The notes beneath the pieces are model-generated. The model saw only the letters and a list, made by a program, of their open reading frames with translations, had not been told where the DNA came from and ran no database searches. The translations under genes and the position numbers were made by a program. Shown in pieces: positions 1 to 8,468 of a stretch of 64,000 nt of DNA. How positions within the stretch are numbered: the stretch's first letter is position 1; every line of letters begins with the position of its first letter. This stretch comes from Woeseiaceae bacterium (GTDB lineage Bacteria; Pseudomonadota; Gammaproteobacteria; Steroidobacterales; Woeseiaceae). The stretch covers positions 1-64,000 of the forward strand of contig JANQGQ010000010.1 in assembly GCA_028277185.1 (NCBI GenBank), given 5' to 3'.

Positions 1-1
1 G

Positions 2-292
2 ATCTCGAAGCAGTATCCGAGTGCGTTTTTCGGTACGTCGCTGGCGGCGACGTTGACGGCGAACGGGATCGACACGCTGGTGATCACCGGCCTGACGACG
101 AGCGGTTGCGTTCGCGCAACCTGTGTCGATACCGTATCGCACGGCTTCGTTCCCATCGTCGTTGCGGATGCCTGCGGCGACCGGCACCCGGGACCGCACG
201 ATGCAAACCTGTTTGACATGAACGCCAAGTACGCCGATGTTGTCGAAGAAGCGGCAGCGACAGCCTGGTTCGAGAGTATGCAGCATGACTGA
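2..292 (+). CDS. Isochorismatase-family cysteine hydrolase, C-terminal fragment
   Basis: The gene enters the window from the left in frame 2, and 96 residues to the stop are visible. The fragment reads KQYPSAFFGT, then DTLVITGLTTSGCVRAT, then VVADACGDRHPGPHDANLFDM. This is the C-terminal half of the isochorismatase-like fold, with the nucleophilic cysteine in SGCVRAT. The closest family by eye is the N-carbamoylsarcosine amidase type, which hydrolyses small amides. The substrate cannot be named without the N-terminus, where the catalytic Asp and Lys lie. The stop overlaps the start of the HMG-CoA lyase gene by 8 bases, so the two are probably co-transcribed. Confidence 0.85.
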   Translation: MSKQYPSAFFGTSLAATLTANGIDTLVITGLTTSGCVRATCVDTVSHGFVPIVVADACGDRHPGPHDANLFDMNAKYADVVEEAAATAWFESMQHD

Positions 293-1202
293 GCGACGGA
301 TACAAATCGTGGAGGTCGGCCCGCGCGACGGTTTGCAGAGCGAACCGGAGATCCTGCCGACGGAAAGCAAACAGGCCTACATCGAGAAGGCCATCGACGC
401 CGGGATCAGGCGGCTCGAAGTGGCCAGTTTCGTGCATCCGAAGCGGGTGCCGCAGATGGCGGATGCCGAGGCGCTGATCGAACGCCTGCCGGAGCGGGAC
501 GACGTGTCCTACATCGGTTTGATCATGAACGAACGCGGCCTGGACCGGGCGCTCGCGACGAAGATCGGCGAGATCGGCATGGTCGTCGTTTCCACTGACA
601 CGTATAACCAGAAAAACCAGAACGTCACGACGGCAGAATCCGTCGCGGCCTGGCACGCGATCAGCCGTCGCGCGAAAGACAACGGTCTGCGCGCGAACGT
701 GATGATCTCGGCTGCTTTCGGCTGCCCTTACGAGGGCGAAGTGAGCGTCGAGCGTGTGCTGGAGCTTGCGGAACAGGTACTCGAATCGGAGCCTGTGGAG
801 CTCGGCATCGCGGATAGCATCGGCGTCGCCGTTCCGGCGCAGGTGACGGACCTGCTCGGACGTGTCAAAGACCTGACTGGCGATCTGCCGCTGCGTTGCC
901 ACTTCCACAATACGCGCAACACGGGCCTGGCCAACGCGCAGGCTGCGGTCGACGCCGGCGTTACGTATCTGGACGCCAGTATCGGCGGCATCGGCGGCTG
1001 TCCGTTCGCCCCGGCAGCCACCGGCAACATCCCGACCGACGATCTCCTGTACATGCTCGACCGCTCGGGCGTCGAGACCGGCGTGTCGCTCACGAAGATC
1101 ATCGACACGAGCCGCTGGCTCGAAGCGGAGCTCGGGCGAGGAGTGCCGGCAATGCTGCCGAAAGCCGGCATGTTCCCGACAGGAAGGCAGGCGGCAGCCT
1201 GA
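285..1202 (+). CDS. mvaB: Hydroxymethylglutaryl-CoA lyase
   Basis: This 305-residue protein should cleave HMG-CoA to acetoacetate and acetyl-CoA, the last step of leucine degradation. It has the HMGL-like TIM-barrel signatures: VEVGPRDGLQ near the N-terminus (catalytic Arg and metal-binding Asp), CHFHNTRNTG (metal-binding His pair), and the C-terminal loop GGIGGCPFAPAATGN carrying the catalytic cysteine. An upstream in-frame ATG exists at 237. I prefer the ATG at 285 because the protein then begins MTERRIQIVEVGPRDG, as is usual for the family, and overlaps the previous gene by only 8 bases. Homocitrate synthase and isopropylmalate synthase are less likely because of the short length and the cysteine loop. 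The acetoacetate it produces could feed the acetoacetyl-CoA synthetase at 17658. Confidence 0.93.
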   Translation: MTERRIQIVEVGPRDGLQSEPEILPTESKQAYIEKAIDAGIRRLEVASFVHPKRVPQMADAEALIERLPERDDVSYIGLIMNERGLDRALATKIGEIGMVVVSTDTYNQKNQNVTTAESVAAWHAISRRAKDNGLRANVMISAAFGCPYEGEVSVERVLELAEQVLESEPVELGIADSIGVAVPAQVTDLLGRVKDLTGDLPLRCHFHNTRNTGLANAQAAVDAGVTYLDASIGGIGGCPFAPAATGNIPTDDLLYMLDRSGVETGVSLTKIIDTSRWLEAELGRGVPAMLPKAGMFPTGRQAAA

Positions 1203-1207
1203 GCCGC

Positions 1208-1570
1208 GTGGCCGCAACACGCATTCATCATCTGAACTTTGTTGTCCGCGATCTGGACAAGGCGTGCCGGAGATTCGAATCGCTGCTCGGCGTCGGTCCG
1301 TTCGAGACCGTCGATCACGCGGCCCGCGGTTCGCACATCGCGTACTGCGAGATCGGTGAATCCCGCCTCGTGCTCGTCTGCCCGTACGACCCCGATTCGG
1401 TTCCCGGCCGATACCTTGCCAAACACGGCGAGGGTTTCTTTTTGTTGTCGGTCGGCACGGACGAGATGCCGAATGGCGCAGACATACGCGAAGGCATTCT
1501 GGATTGGCAAGTTGCCGACATGGGCGAAGCGTATGACGCCGTACTTCAGCTCACCAGCGATTCCATGTGA
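1208..1570 (+). CDS. VOC (glyoxalase-fold) family protein
   Basis: This 120-residue protein starts at a GTG six bases after the HMG-CoA lyase stop. It begins VAATRIHHLNFVVRDLD and continues RFESLLGVGPFE, typical of a vicinal-oxygen-chelate module with a metal-binding His in HHLNFVVRD. The C-terminus GILDWQVADM...VLQLTSDSM supplies the last beta strand, so the protein looks complete even though it is short. No substrate can be inferred. Methylmalonyl-CoA epimerase-like and dioxygenase-like members share this layout. Its position suggests co-transcription with the lyase and perhaps a role in CoA-ester or branched-chain catabolism, which is inference only. Confidence 0.75.
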   Translation: MAATRIHHLNFVVRDLDKACRRFESLLGVGPFETVDHAARGSHIAYCEIGESRLVLVCPYDPDSVPGRYLAKHGEGFFLLSVGTDEMPNGADIREGILDWQVADMGEAYDAVLQLTSDSM

Positions 1571-1600
1571 GAGTGCTCCTGTGCCGATCGGTACGTGGAT

Positions 1601-2005
1601 ATGAGCGAATGGCGACTAGCGGAGACTGGTCTCATCGGCGGGCCGGTACAACTCGGTATGCCATTGGAAGACGTAAAGTGCGTGCTCGGGAAGAAGTACG
1701 ACAGCTTCCGACGCACGCATGATGCCACCAACGAGATACTTGCATTCGTTGCTCAGGGTATTCACGTCGTAGTTGACGGTGACGGTACTAGCGTGGCGGG
1801 AGTTATTGTGTTCTCGCCGAATAGCGTTTGGTTGGCCGACGTTCAGCTGTTACATCAACCGATATCCAGTCTGCAGGAAACGTTGGTTACGAGGGGTTTC
1901 GCGTTTGAATACGATGATGTGGGACTCTGGAACCCGGAAGTGAATGCGTGTCTGATCGACGTTGACGGGCTGGTTGATGGCGTTCAGATCGGTAGCAGCG
2001 GTTAG
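1601..2005 (+). CDS. Hypothetical protein, lower-GC orphan
   Basis: This is a 134-residue soluble protein with no signal peptide or membrane helix. I do not recognise the family. It begins MSEWRLAETGLIGGPVQLGMPLEDVK, and a G-x-x-x-LGM-x-x-x-V-x-x-x-LG pattern at the start recalls small immunity-like or SMI1-like proteins, but this is only an impression. A GTG two codons upstream (1595) could also start it; the ATG at 1601 is chosen by default, since no strong ribosome site is visible. Codon use is visibly richer in A/T at third positions (gtt, gta, ttg, gat) than the neighbours. This suggests recent acquisition, or a gene under weaker selection. Confidence 0.55.
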   Translation: MSEWRLAETGLIGGPVQLGMPLEDVKCVLGKKYDSFRRTHDATNEILAFVAQGIHVVVDGDGTSVAGVIVFSPNSVWLADVQLLHQPISSLQETLVTRGFAFEYDDVGLWNPEVNACLIDVDGLVDGVQIGSSG

Positions 2006-2018
2006 TCTGCTGCTACAC

Positions 2019-3671
2019 TCAAAAGCTCCGTTTGATTTCGACCAGGAACTGCACGTCGTCTATCGACGGATCGCCATCGAGCGGGAAGGCCAGGTCCACG
2101 TGAACCATTTTGTCGGACGATGCCCGGGTCGGCGCCAGCCGCAAACCGAAGCCCACGTTGCGCAGCCAGCCCAGCTCTTCTTCGCCGACCGGGTTGCGAC
2201 CCCAGGTGCGGCCGGCGTCGGCAAAGACCGCCCCGCCGATGCGCACGAGGCGAAACGGATACCAGTCCGTGAAGAAGCGCTGCTCGATCGTGAACAATAG
2301 CTTCGCGTCGCCGCTCTGGTAGCGCAACGGGTAGCCTCTTAGGCCCGTGTCGCCGCCGAGCTGCACCGGGTTGTCGAGGTCCAGGTTGTCCCCGGCCGTT
2401 GCAGAGAGCGTCATGAAGAATGTGCGTTTGTCGGCCCAGTGCCAGTAGTAGCGGGCATCGAACGTCGCCAGGGTGTTGGCCGCGCGTCCTGACTCGTGAC
2501 GCCCGGTGGCTGAAAGCTCGACGAGCAGCGCCGCGTCTTCCAGCCGGCCGAATCCCTTACCCGCCGATACGCTGAATATCGCGGCATCGCGGTCCGAACC
2601 GAGGCCGCTGTCGGCCCAGCCGATCGACGCGGCGAGTCGTGTGCCGAAGAAGAAGTCCTCGGTTCTGCCGATCTGATTACGGTTGTTGCCGGTCTCGAAG
2701 CGGTCCTCGATCAGCTCGATGCCGACGTAGGGGTAGACGAACTTGCGGTCAGCCGGCACCACGGTCTCGAGCAGTGTGTCGGGCACGGCGGCGAAGCGAT
2801 TGTCGTCGTAAACGAAACCCGTCGTGAAACGCCGCGTCCAGCGGCCCCGCAGTCCGTTGGACCAGCCCGCAAACACGCTCGCGAATTCGCGCTCCTTGCG
2901 ATACTCCGCGGCTTCGTTGCCGAGTCGGTAGAGCGGTTCGTTGCGGACGTCGTCGAGCACGGATACTCCGCCAGACCAGCGGGTATCGAGCGCAATGAAC
3001 GGCCGGGTGAAGCCGAGAAAATTCGATCGCCCGTCGGAATTGTCGGCGAGGCGGGCGTACAGCGACCAGCGGTCCCGGGTGATGTTGCTGTCGGCGAACT
3101 CGACGCTGTTGCCCGATCGGTCGACGTCGTCGATCCGCGCGACCCGCAGCAGCTGTCCGCGCCCGAACAGGTTGGTGTCCTCGACGCCGATCTTGGTCCG
3201 GTTCTCTCCGCCGGCGCGGGAAAACGAGATGTCCGGGACGAGCGTCCACGTATCGCGCGTCGCGACTTCTACGTCGACGAGTTCGCCGTCGACGGCGACC
3301 GGGCGCACCCTGGCGTCGAACAGGAACGTGTTCTGTCTGAGGATGCGCTCGGACTCCTCGAGCAGCCGCGGCGAGAAGGCATCGCCCTCGGCGAACAGGA
3401 GCTGGCGCCGGATCAGACTGTCGCGCGTAACGACGTGCCAGCGGTTCGCCAACGCGTATAGCCAGTTGTTCTCCTCGGGGTCGGAGAGGTCGAACACGTT
3501 CTCCTTGTCGAGAATGACCCGGCCGACGGTTGCCGCCTCCGGGATCGCTTCGAGCGCGAGGGTCGGCCGATCCGAGCCGACCGCATCCGGGTCTTGTCCG
3601 GCGGCAAGCGGGAGAGCGTGGCATAAGGCGGCAAGCGCGATGATGAAGGCCGTGAGAGCTTGGCGTGTCAC
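2019..3671 (-). CDS. Omp85-family outer-membrane protein with one POTRA-like domain
   Basis: This 550-residue protein has a signal peptide (about residues 1-25, ending LAAGQ). It has one POTRA-like segment at about 85-165 (RDSLIRRQLLFAEGDAFS...VEVATRDTWTLVPD) and then a long beta-barrel. The barrel contains the GLRGYP-type motif (LGGDTGLRGYPLRYQSGDAK), the hallmark inward loop of BamA/TamA/FhaC barrels. It ends in phenylalanine (VEIKRSF), as outer-membrane proteins recognised by BamA usually do. BamA has five POTRA domains and TamA three, so this is neither. It belongs to the poorly characterised short Omp85 proteins. It is divergent from oadGAB and shows no functional link to it. Confidence 0.8.
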   Translation of the reverse strand: MTRQALTAFIIALAALCHALPLAAGQDPDAVGSDRPTLALEAIPEAATVGRVILDKENVFDLSDPEENNWLYALANRWHVVTRDSLIRRQLLFAEGDAFSPRLLEESERILRQNTFLFDARVRPVAVDGELVDVEVATRDTWTLVPDISFSRAGGENRTKIGVEDTNLFGRGQLLRVARIDDVDRSGNSVEFADSNITRDRWSLYARLADNSDGRSNFLGFTRPFIALDTRWSGGVSVLDDVRNEPLYRLGNEAAEYRKEREFASVFAGWSNGLRGRWTRRFTTGFVYDDNRFAAVPDTLLETVVPADRKFVYPYVGIELIEDRFETGNNRNQIGRTEDFFFGTRLAASIGWADSGLGSDRDAAIFSVSAGKGFGRLEDAALLVELSATGRHESGRAANTLATFDARYYWHWADKRTFFMTLSATAGDNLDLDNPVQLGGDTGLRGYPLRYQSGDAKLLFTIEQRFFTDWYPFRLVRIGGAVFADAGRTWGRNPVGEEELGWLRNVGFGLRLAPTRASSDKMVHVDLAFPLDGDPSIDDVQFLVEIKRSF

Positions 3672-3748
3672 GTTGGGCGAGAACCGTCCAGGGGACGCTT
3701 ACGCTACCACACGAGCCGCGACGGTATCAGTCGTCTCCATCAGATGCG

Positions 3749-3754
3749 TATAAT
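3749..3754 (+). promoter_or_regulatory. Perfect -10 box upstream of oadGAB
   Basis: TATAAT lies 30 bases before the oadG start, which would place transcription initiation near 3761. No convincing -35 hexamer is seen 16-18 bases upstream, so the promoter may need an activator. It sits in the divergent region shared with the Omp85-like gene. Confidence 0.45.
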
Positions 3755-3784
3755 CGGCCGCGTGCAGCAGGCAGGGAAACAGCG

Positions 3785-4024
3785 ATGGAAAGCAGTCTGA
3801 TCGGGCAGGGCATGGCCCTGATGCTCGTCGGTATGGGAACGGTGTTCGTATTCCTGACTCTCCTCGTCGCGTCGATGAGCGCGATGTCGGCGGCGGTAGC
3901 ACGGCTCGCGCCGCCCGCTCTCCGACCCTCTCCATCCGACCGGCCCGCGTCGGAAGATCCTGCTGTCATTGCCGCGATTGTCGCCGCCGTCGAACTGCAT
4001 CGGCGCGGCGGACGCGGGTCTTAG
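3785..4024 (+). CDS. oadG: Oxaloacetate decarboxylase gamma subunit
   Basis: This is a 79-residue protein with one N-terminal membrane helix (about 7-35: GQGMALMLVGMGTVFVFLTL) and a short cytoplasmic tail rich in Pro, Ala and His, ending VAAVELHRRGG. This is the OadG layout: the subunit anchors OadA to the OadB channel and stabilises the complex, and the tail binds Zn2+. The start is the ATG before MESSLIGQ. A longer in-frame start at 3665 would add 40 residues unlike any OadG. It is first in the operon, 15 bases before oadA. Confidence 0.88.
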   Translation: MESSLIGQGMALMLVGMGTVFVFLTLLVASMSAMSAAVARLAPPALRPSPSDRPASEDPAVIAAIVAAVELHRRGGRGS

Positions 4025-4039
4025 CACAGGTTTCGGTTC

Positions 4040-5827
4040 ATGAGCGAACACAAGCCGCTGGGCATTACCGAGCTGGTCCTCCGCGACGCGCACCAAAGCC
4101 TGCTGGCGACCCGCATGCGCATCGACGACATGCTGCCGATTGCCGACAAGCTCGACCGGGTCGGCTTCTGGTCACTGGAGTCCTGGGGCGGCGCCACGTT
4201 CGACGCCTGCATTCGTTACCTCGGCGAGGACCCCTGGGAGCGGATCCGCCGCCTCAAGGCCGCGATGCCCAATACGCCGCATCAGATGTTGTTTCGCGGG
4301 CAGAACATCCTCGGGTATCGCCACTATGCCGACGACCTCGTCGAGAAGTTCGTCGAGCGCGCGGCGACCAACGGCATCGACGTGTTTCGCATCTTCGACG
4401 CGCTCAACGACATGCGCAATCTCGAAGTCGCCATCAAGGCCGCGGTCGACGTGGGCAAGCACGCTCAGGGGACGATCGCGTACACGGTCAGCCCCGTGCA
4501 TACGCCGGAGCTCTGGGTCGACCTCGGCCGGCGGATCGAGGACATGGGCGCACACTCGCTGTGCATCAAAGACATGGCGGGTCTGCTGAGCCCGTACGCG
4601 GCCTTCGAGCTGGTCAGCCGGCTCAAGGAAGCGCTGGATATTCCTCTCCACCTGCACTGCCACGCCACGACCGGGCTATCGACGGCCGCCTGCGTCAAGG
4701 CCGCCGAAGCGGGTGTCGATCGCATCGACGCGGCCGTCTCGTCGATGAGCATGACCTACGGGCACTCGCCGACGGAGACCATGGTCGCAACGCTCGAAGG
4801 TACCGATCGCGCGACCGGCCTCGACATCTCGCTCATCGAAGAGATCGCTGCGTACTTTCGCGACGTGCGCAAGAAGTACGCGAAGTTCGAGGGCGCGCTG
4901 AGGGGTGTCGATTCGCGGATACTCGTGGCTCAGGTGCCCGGGGGCATGCTCACCAACCTGGAAAACCAGCTCAAGGAGCAGAACGCCGGCGACCGGCTCG
5001 ACGAGGTGCTCGAGGAAATCCCGCGGGTCCGCAACGACCTCGGCACCCTGCCGCTCGTTACACCGACGTCGCAGATCGTCGGCACGCAGGCGGTCATCAA
5101 CGTGCTGTCCGGCGAGCGCTACAAGGTGATCTCGAAGGAGACGGCCGGCGTTCTCAAGGGCGAGTACGGGTCCACACCGGCGCCCGTCGACGGCGCGCTG
5201 CAGGCGCGAGTGCTCGAGGGCGCTGACCCGATTACCGTGCGTCCCGCCGACCTGCTCGATCCCGAACTGGAGCATCAGACCGCGGAGTTCAGGAAGCTTG
5301 CGAAAGAACAGGACATTCGCGTCGCCGACGCGGAAGTGGACGACGTACTGACCTACGCGCTGTTTCCGCAGATCGGTCTCAAGTTTCTCAGTAACCGCGA
5401 CAACCCGGACGCGTTCGAGCCGCCGCCGGGCAGCGAGGCTCCCGTCGCCGCGACGCCGGCGCCGGCGGCTGTGGCACCGGCGGAAGGCCCGGCGACCTAC
5501 TCGGTGCGGGTCGACGGCAAGACGTACACGGTCGAAATCACCGCCGGCGGCGACATCGGCGATGTCAAGCCAGCGGCGCCGACGCCGGCGCCCGAACCGG
5601 TTCCATCGGGAGCGGGCGAAGCGGTCAAAGCGGTTCTTGCCGGCAACGTCTTCAAGGTCCACGCAGCGCCGGGAGCGCAGGTCGCCGAGGGGGACCCGCT
5701 GCTCGTCGTCGAGGCCATGAAGATGGAGACGGTCGTCGCCGCGCCGCGGTCGGGGACCGTGGGCAGCGTTTTCGTCAAAGAAGGCGATACTGTCGCCGTC
5801 GGCGACGACCTGCTGACGCTCAACTAA
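4040..5827 (+). CDS. oadA: Oxaloacetate decarboxylase alpha subunit (biotin carrier)
   Basis: This 595-residue protein has an N-terminal carboxyltransferase TIM-barrel ([17 protein letters not shown] near residues 10-28; HCHATTG for metal ligands). A conserved carboxylase domain follows, then an Ala/Pro-rich linker (about 460-530), and last a biotinyl domain with EAMKMET, where Lys561 is the biotin site. It transfers the carboxyl group of oxaloacetate to biotin. OadB then decarboxylates carboxybiotin, coupled to Na+ export. The order oadG-oadA-oadB and the separate OadB subunit separate it from pyruvate carboxylase subunit B, which has a similar domain order. A methylmalonyl-CoA decarboxylase is excluded by the carboxyltransferase type. 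Confidence 0.95.
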   Translation: MSEHKPLGITELVLRDAHQSLLATRMRIDDMLPIADKLDRVGFWSLESWGGATFDACIRYLGEDPWERIRRLKAAMPNTPHQMLFRGQNILGYRHYADDLVEKFVERAATNGIDVFRIFDALNDMRNLEVAIKAAVDVGKHAQGTIAYTVSPVHTPELWVDLGRRIEDMGAHSLCIKDMAGLLSPYAAFELVSRLKEALDIPLHLHCHATTGLSTAACVKAAEAGVDRIDAAVSSMSMTYGHSPTETMVATLEGTDRATGLDISLIEEIAAYFRDVRKKYAKFEGALRGVDSRILVAQVPGGMLTNLENQLKEQNAGDRLDEVLEEIPRVRNDLGTLPLVTPTSQIVGTQAVINVLSGERYKVISKETAGVLKGEYGSTPAPVDGALQARVLEGADPITVRPADLLDPELEHQTAEFRKLAKEQDIRVADAEVDDVLTYALFPQIGLKFLSNRDNPDAFEPPPGSEAPVAATPAPAAVAPAEGPATYSVRVDGKTYTVEITAGGDIGDVKPAAPTPAPEPVPSGAGEAVKAVLAGNVFKVHAAPGAQVAEGDPLLVVEAMKMETVVAAPRSGTVGSVFVKEGDTVAVGDDLLTLN

Positions 5828-5830
5828 GCC

Positions 5831-6961
5831 ATGGACATGATCCGCGAGATCTGGCTCGACAGCGGGCTCTATCAGATCTCCTGGCAGCAGGCGGTCATGC
5901 TCGTGATCTGCTCGGCACTCCTGTATCTGGGGATCGTGAAGAAGTTCGAGCCGCTGCTCCTCGTCACGATCGGCTTCGGCGGTCTGTTGTCGAATATCCC
6001 CGGAGCGGAGATCGCTACGGGCGACGGTCTTCTGCATCTCGCGTACACGGTCGGCATCGAGACCGGCGCGTTCCCGCTGATCATCTTCATGGGCGTCGGT
6101 GCGATGACGGATTTCGGGCCGCTGCTTGCCAATCCGCGGACGCTGTTCCTCGGGGCTGCCGCGCAATTCGGCATTTTCGCGACGCTGCTCGGTGCGTTGG
6201 CGCTGACCGAGATCGGCTGGATGGATTTCTCGCTGCGGGAGGCCGCGGCCATCGGGATCATCGGCGGTGCCGACGGACCGACCGCGATTTACGTGGCGGG
6301 GCAGCTCGCGCCGAACTTGCTGGGCGCCATTGCGGTTGCCGCCTACTCCTACATGGCGCTGGTGCCGCTGATCCAGCCGCCCATCATGCGGGCGCTGACC
6401 ACGGAATCCGAACGCCGGATCAGGATGGTGCAGCTCCGCGAGGTCTCGAAGACCGAGCGCATCCTGTTTCCCATCCTTCTCCTGCTGCTGGTCGGCCTGC
6501 TGCTGCCGTCGGCCGCGCCGCTTTTGGGGATGCTCTGCTTCGGCAACCTGATGCGTGAATGCGGCGTCGTCGAGCGGCTGTCGAATACGACGCAGAACGC
6601 GCTGATCAACATCGTGACGATCTTCCTGGGCTTAGCGGTCGGTTCGAAGCTGTCCGGCGAGGAGTTTCTCGCGTTCAGCACGCTCGGCATCCTGGTGCTC
6701 GGCATGGTGGCCTTCGCAATAGGCACGGCCAGCGGCGTCCTGATGGGCAAGCTCTTAAACGCCGTATCGAAACAGGATATCAACCCGCTGATCGGCGCTG
6801 CGGGCGTGTCGGCGGTACCGATGGCGGCGCGCGTCGCGAACAAGGTCGGTCAGGAGGCGAATCCGCAGAACGTCCTCCTGATGCACGCGATGGGGCCGAA
6901 CGTCGCCGGCGTGATCGGCTCGGCCGTCGCCGCGGGCATCATGATCCTATTCGCAGGTTGA
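5831..6961 (+). CDS. oadB: Na+-pumping decarboxylase beta subunit
   Basis: This 376-residue polytopic inner-membrane protein has about nine to eleven hydrophobic segments. The signature stretch [21 protein letters not shown] (about 147-167) contains the Asp that participates in Na+ and proton coupling (Asp203 in the Klebsiella enzyme). A second conserved block, [18 protein letters not shown], lies near residue 318. It decarboxylates carboxybiotin on OadA and exports Na+. It follows oadA after three bases. Its stop codon lies within a 14-base tandem duplication. Confidence 0.95.
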   Translation: MDMIREIWLDSGLYQISWQQAVMLVICSALLYLGIVKKFEPLLLVTIGFGGLLSNIPGAEIATGDGLLHLAYTVGIETGAFPLIIFMGVGAMTDFGPLLANPRTLFLGAAAQFGIFATLLGALALTEIGWMDFSLREAAAIGIIGGADGPTAIYVAGQLAPNLLGAIAVAAYSYMALVPLIQPPIMRALTTESERRIRMVQLREVSKTERILFPILLLLLVGLLLPSAAPLLGMLCFGNLMRECGVVERLSNTTQNALINIVTIFLGLAVGSKLSGEEFLAFSTLGILVLGMVAFAIGTASGVLMGKLLNAVSKQDINPLIGAAGVSAVPMAARVANKVGQEANPQNVLLMHAMGPNVAGVIGSAVAAGIMILFAG

Positions 6962-6984
6962 CGAGGGCCGGTTGACGAGGGCCG
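6957..6984. repeat. 14-bp tandem duplication across the oadB stop
   Basis: gttgacgagggccg occurs twice in immediate succession (6957-6970 and 6971-6984). The first copy contains the oadB TGA stop codon. The repeat leads directly into the hairpin at 6978-6996. It looks like a recent slippage duplication. Confidence 0.8.
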
Positions 6985-6996
6985 GTCGACGGCCCT
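6978..6996. terminator. Hairpin between convergent oadB and the peptidase gene
   Basis: agggccg-gtcga-cggccct forms a perfect 7-bp GC-rich stem with a 5-base loop between two convergent genes. Neither side has a real T-tract, so intrinsic termination would be weak. It may act as a Rho-assisted or bidirectional stop. Confidence 0.35.
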
Positions 6997-7004
6997 TCGC
7001 GGTC

Positions 7005-8435
7005 TCAGGCGGCTTCGGCGCGGCTGCTGAATTCCAGATAGTGATCCATCAGGACCTGCGCGACGCTGCTGGTCAGGCGCTTGCCCGTAGCAATGTGCAG
7101 GAACTCGTTGGGACCGTGCGCATTCGAATTCGGACCCAACAGACCGGTGATCAGGAACTGCGCTTCCGGGAAGCGCTCGCCGAGCATGCCCATGAACGGG
7201 ATCGTGCCGCCCGTGCCCATGTACATGGACGGTTTGCCGAAGAAGACGTCGGAGGCGCGCTGCATCGATGCCTCGAGCCATGGTGCAACGGGCGGGGCGT
7301 TCCATCCGGCCATTGCGGAGTCCGGCTCGAAGCGGACCGCCGCGTTCGGCGGCGGATCGGCTTCGAGCAATGCCTTGACGGCACCGGCAGCCTCATCGGC
7401 GTTCAGCGTCGGCGGCAGGCGGAACGACAGTTTGAGCGTCGTGTAGGGCAGCAGCACGTTGCCGGCATTGACCAGTGCCGGCAGCCCGTCCGCGCCGGTC
7501 ACGCTCAGCGTGGGGCGCCAGGTGTTGTTCAGCAGCAGCTCCTGCGGCGATTCCGTGAGCGCGGGATCTTCGACGGCCCAGGGAAACTTCCCGTACACGG
7601 AGTCGCCGAGCGTTGCCGCGGCTTTCTCTGCTTGCTGCAGTCGCTGCTCGGGCACATCCGCGTACAGTGCGTCGGGTTTGAGCCTGCCGCTCTGCTCGTC
7701 CTCGAGACGCGACAACAGCTGGCGCAGGATTCGGAAGCTGGACGGCACGATGCCGCTTGCGGTGCCGCTGTGTACGCCTTCGTTCAGAACGTCGACGCGC
7801 AGCGTACCGGTCAGGTTGCCGCGCAGGGACGTCGTGCACCAGAGCTGCTCGTAGTTGCCGCACTCCGCGTCGAGACAAACGACGAGGCTTGGCGAGCCGA
7901 TCCTGTCCTTGAGCAGCTCGATGTAGTGCGGCAGGTCGAAACTGCCGGACTCCTCGCAACCTTCGATGAGGATCACGCAGCGCGCGTGTGGAACCCCCTG
8001 CTCGCGGAGTGCGCGAATGGCAGTCAGCGAGCCGAAGGTGGCATAGCCGTCGTCAGCGCCGCCACGGCCGTAGAGCTTGCCGTCGCGGATGACGGACTTC
8101 CACGGGGCGAGGTCCGGCGCCCACCCGCTGAACTCCGGCTGCTTGTCGTAGTGGCCGTACAGCAGCACGACGTCGTCGGAGTCACCCGGTACGTCGATGA
8201 ACAGGATCGGCGTGCGGCCGTCGAGCTTGACGACTTCGACGCTCATGCCGTCCACAGGCTGTTTCTTCGCCCAGGCTTCGAGCTGGCGAACGGCCTTCTC
8301 CATGTGGCCGTTGGCTTCCCAGTCCGGATCGAAGTGGGGCGACTTGTTCGGGATTTCGATGTAGTCACAGAGCTCCGGAATGATCTCGGAATCCCAGATT
8401 CCTTCGACGAAGTCGGCCGTTTTCTCGTGATTCAT
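7005..8435 (-). CDS. M20-family metallopeptidase (dipeptidase type)
   Basis: This 476-residue cytoplasmic protein has no signal peptide. The di-zinc ligands of the M20 family are present: YGHYDKQPEF (His), GRGGADDGYA (bridging Asp), CEESGS (catalytic and metal Glu), LDAECGN and NSNAHGPNEF (last His). The central lid domain is present (NEGVHSGTASG). The overall pattern matches carnosinase-like M20 dipeptidases rather than ArgE or DapE. It is the second gene of a minus-strand pair, 33 bases after the MBL-fold hydrolase. An AGGA ribosome site lies 8 bases before the ATG. Confidence 0.9.
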   Translation of the reverse strand: MNHEKTADFVEGIWDSEIIPELCDYIEIPNKSPHFDPDWEANGHMEKAVRQLEAWAKKQPVDGMSVEVVKLDGRTPILFIDVPGDSDDVVLLYGHYDKQPEFSGWAPDLAPWKSVIRDGKLYGRGGADDGYATFGSLTAIRALREQGVPHARCVILIEGCEESGSFDLPHYIELLKDRIGSPSLVVCLDAECGNYEQLWCTTSLRGNLTGTLRVDVLNEGVHSGTASGIVPSSFRILRQLLSRLEDEQSGRLKPDALYADVPEQRLQQAEKAAATLGDSVYGKFPWAVEDPALTESPQELLLNNTWRPTLSVTGADGLPALVNAGNVLLPYTTLKLSFRLPPTLNADEAAGAVKALLEADPPPNAAVRFEPDSAMAGWNAPPVAPWLEASMQRASDVFFGKPSMYMGTGGTIPFMGMLGERFPEAQFLITGLLGPNSNAHGPNEFLHIATGKRLTSSVAQVLMDHYLEFSSRAEAA

Positions 8436-8468
8436 GCTTGAGTCCTATAGCTGTTGACCGGACCGGCG

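Noticed and set aside
84-1220. Long open frame on the minus strand opposite HMG-CoA lyase
   Set aside because: It has an arginine-rich, family-free translation antisense to a clear enzyme. Such frames are common in GC-rich DNA.
4676-6166. Minus-strand open frame of 496 codons opposite oadA/oadB
   Set aside because: Composition is Arg/Asp/His-rich with no domain; it runs opposite two secure genes.
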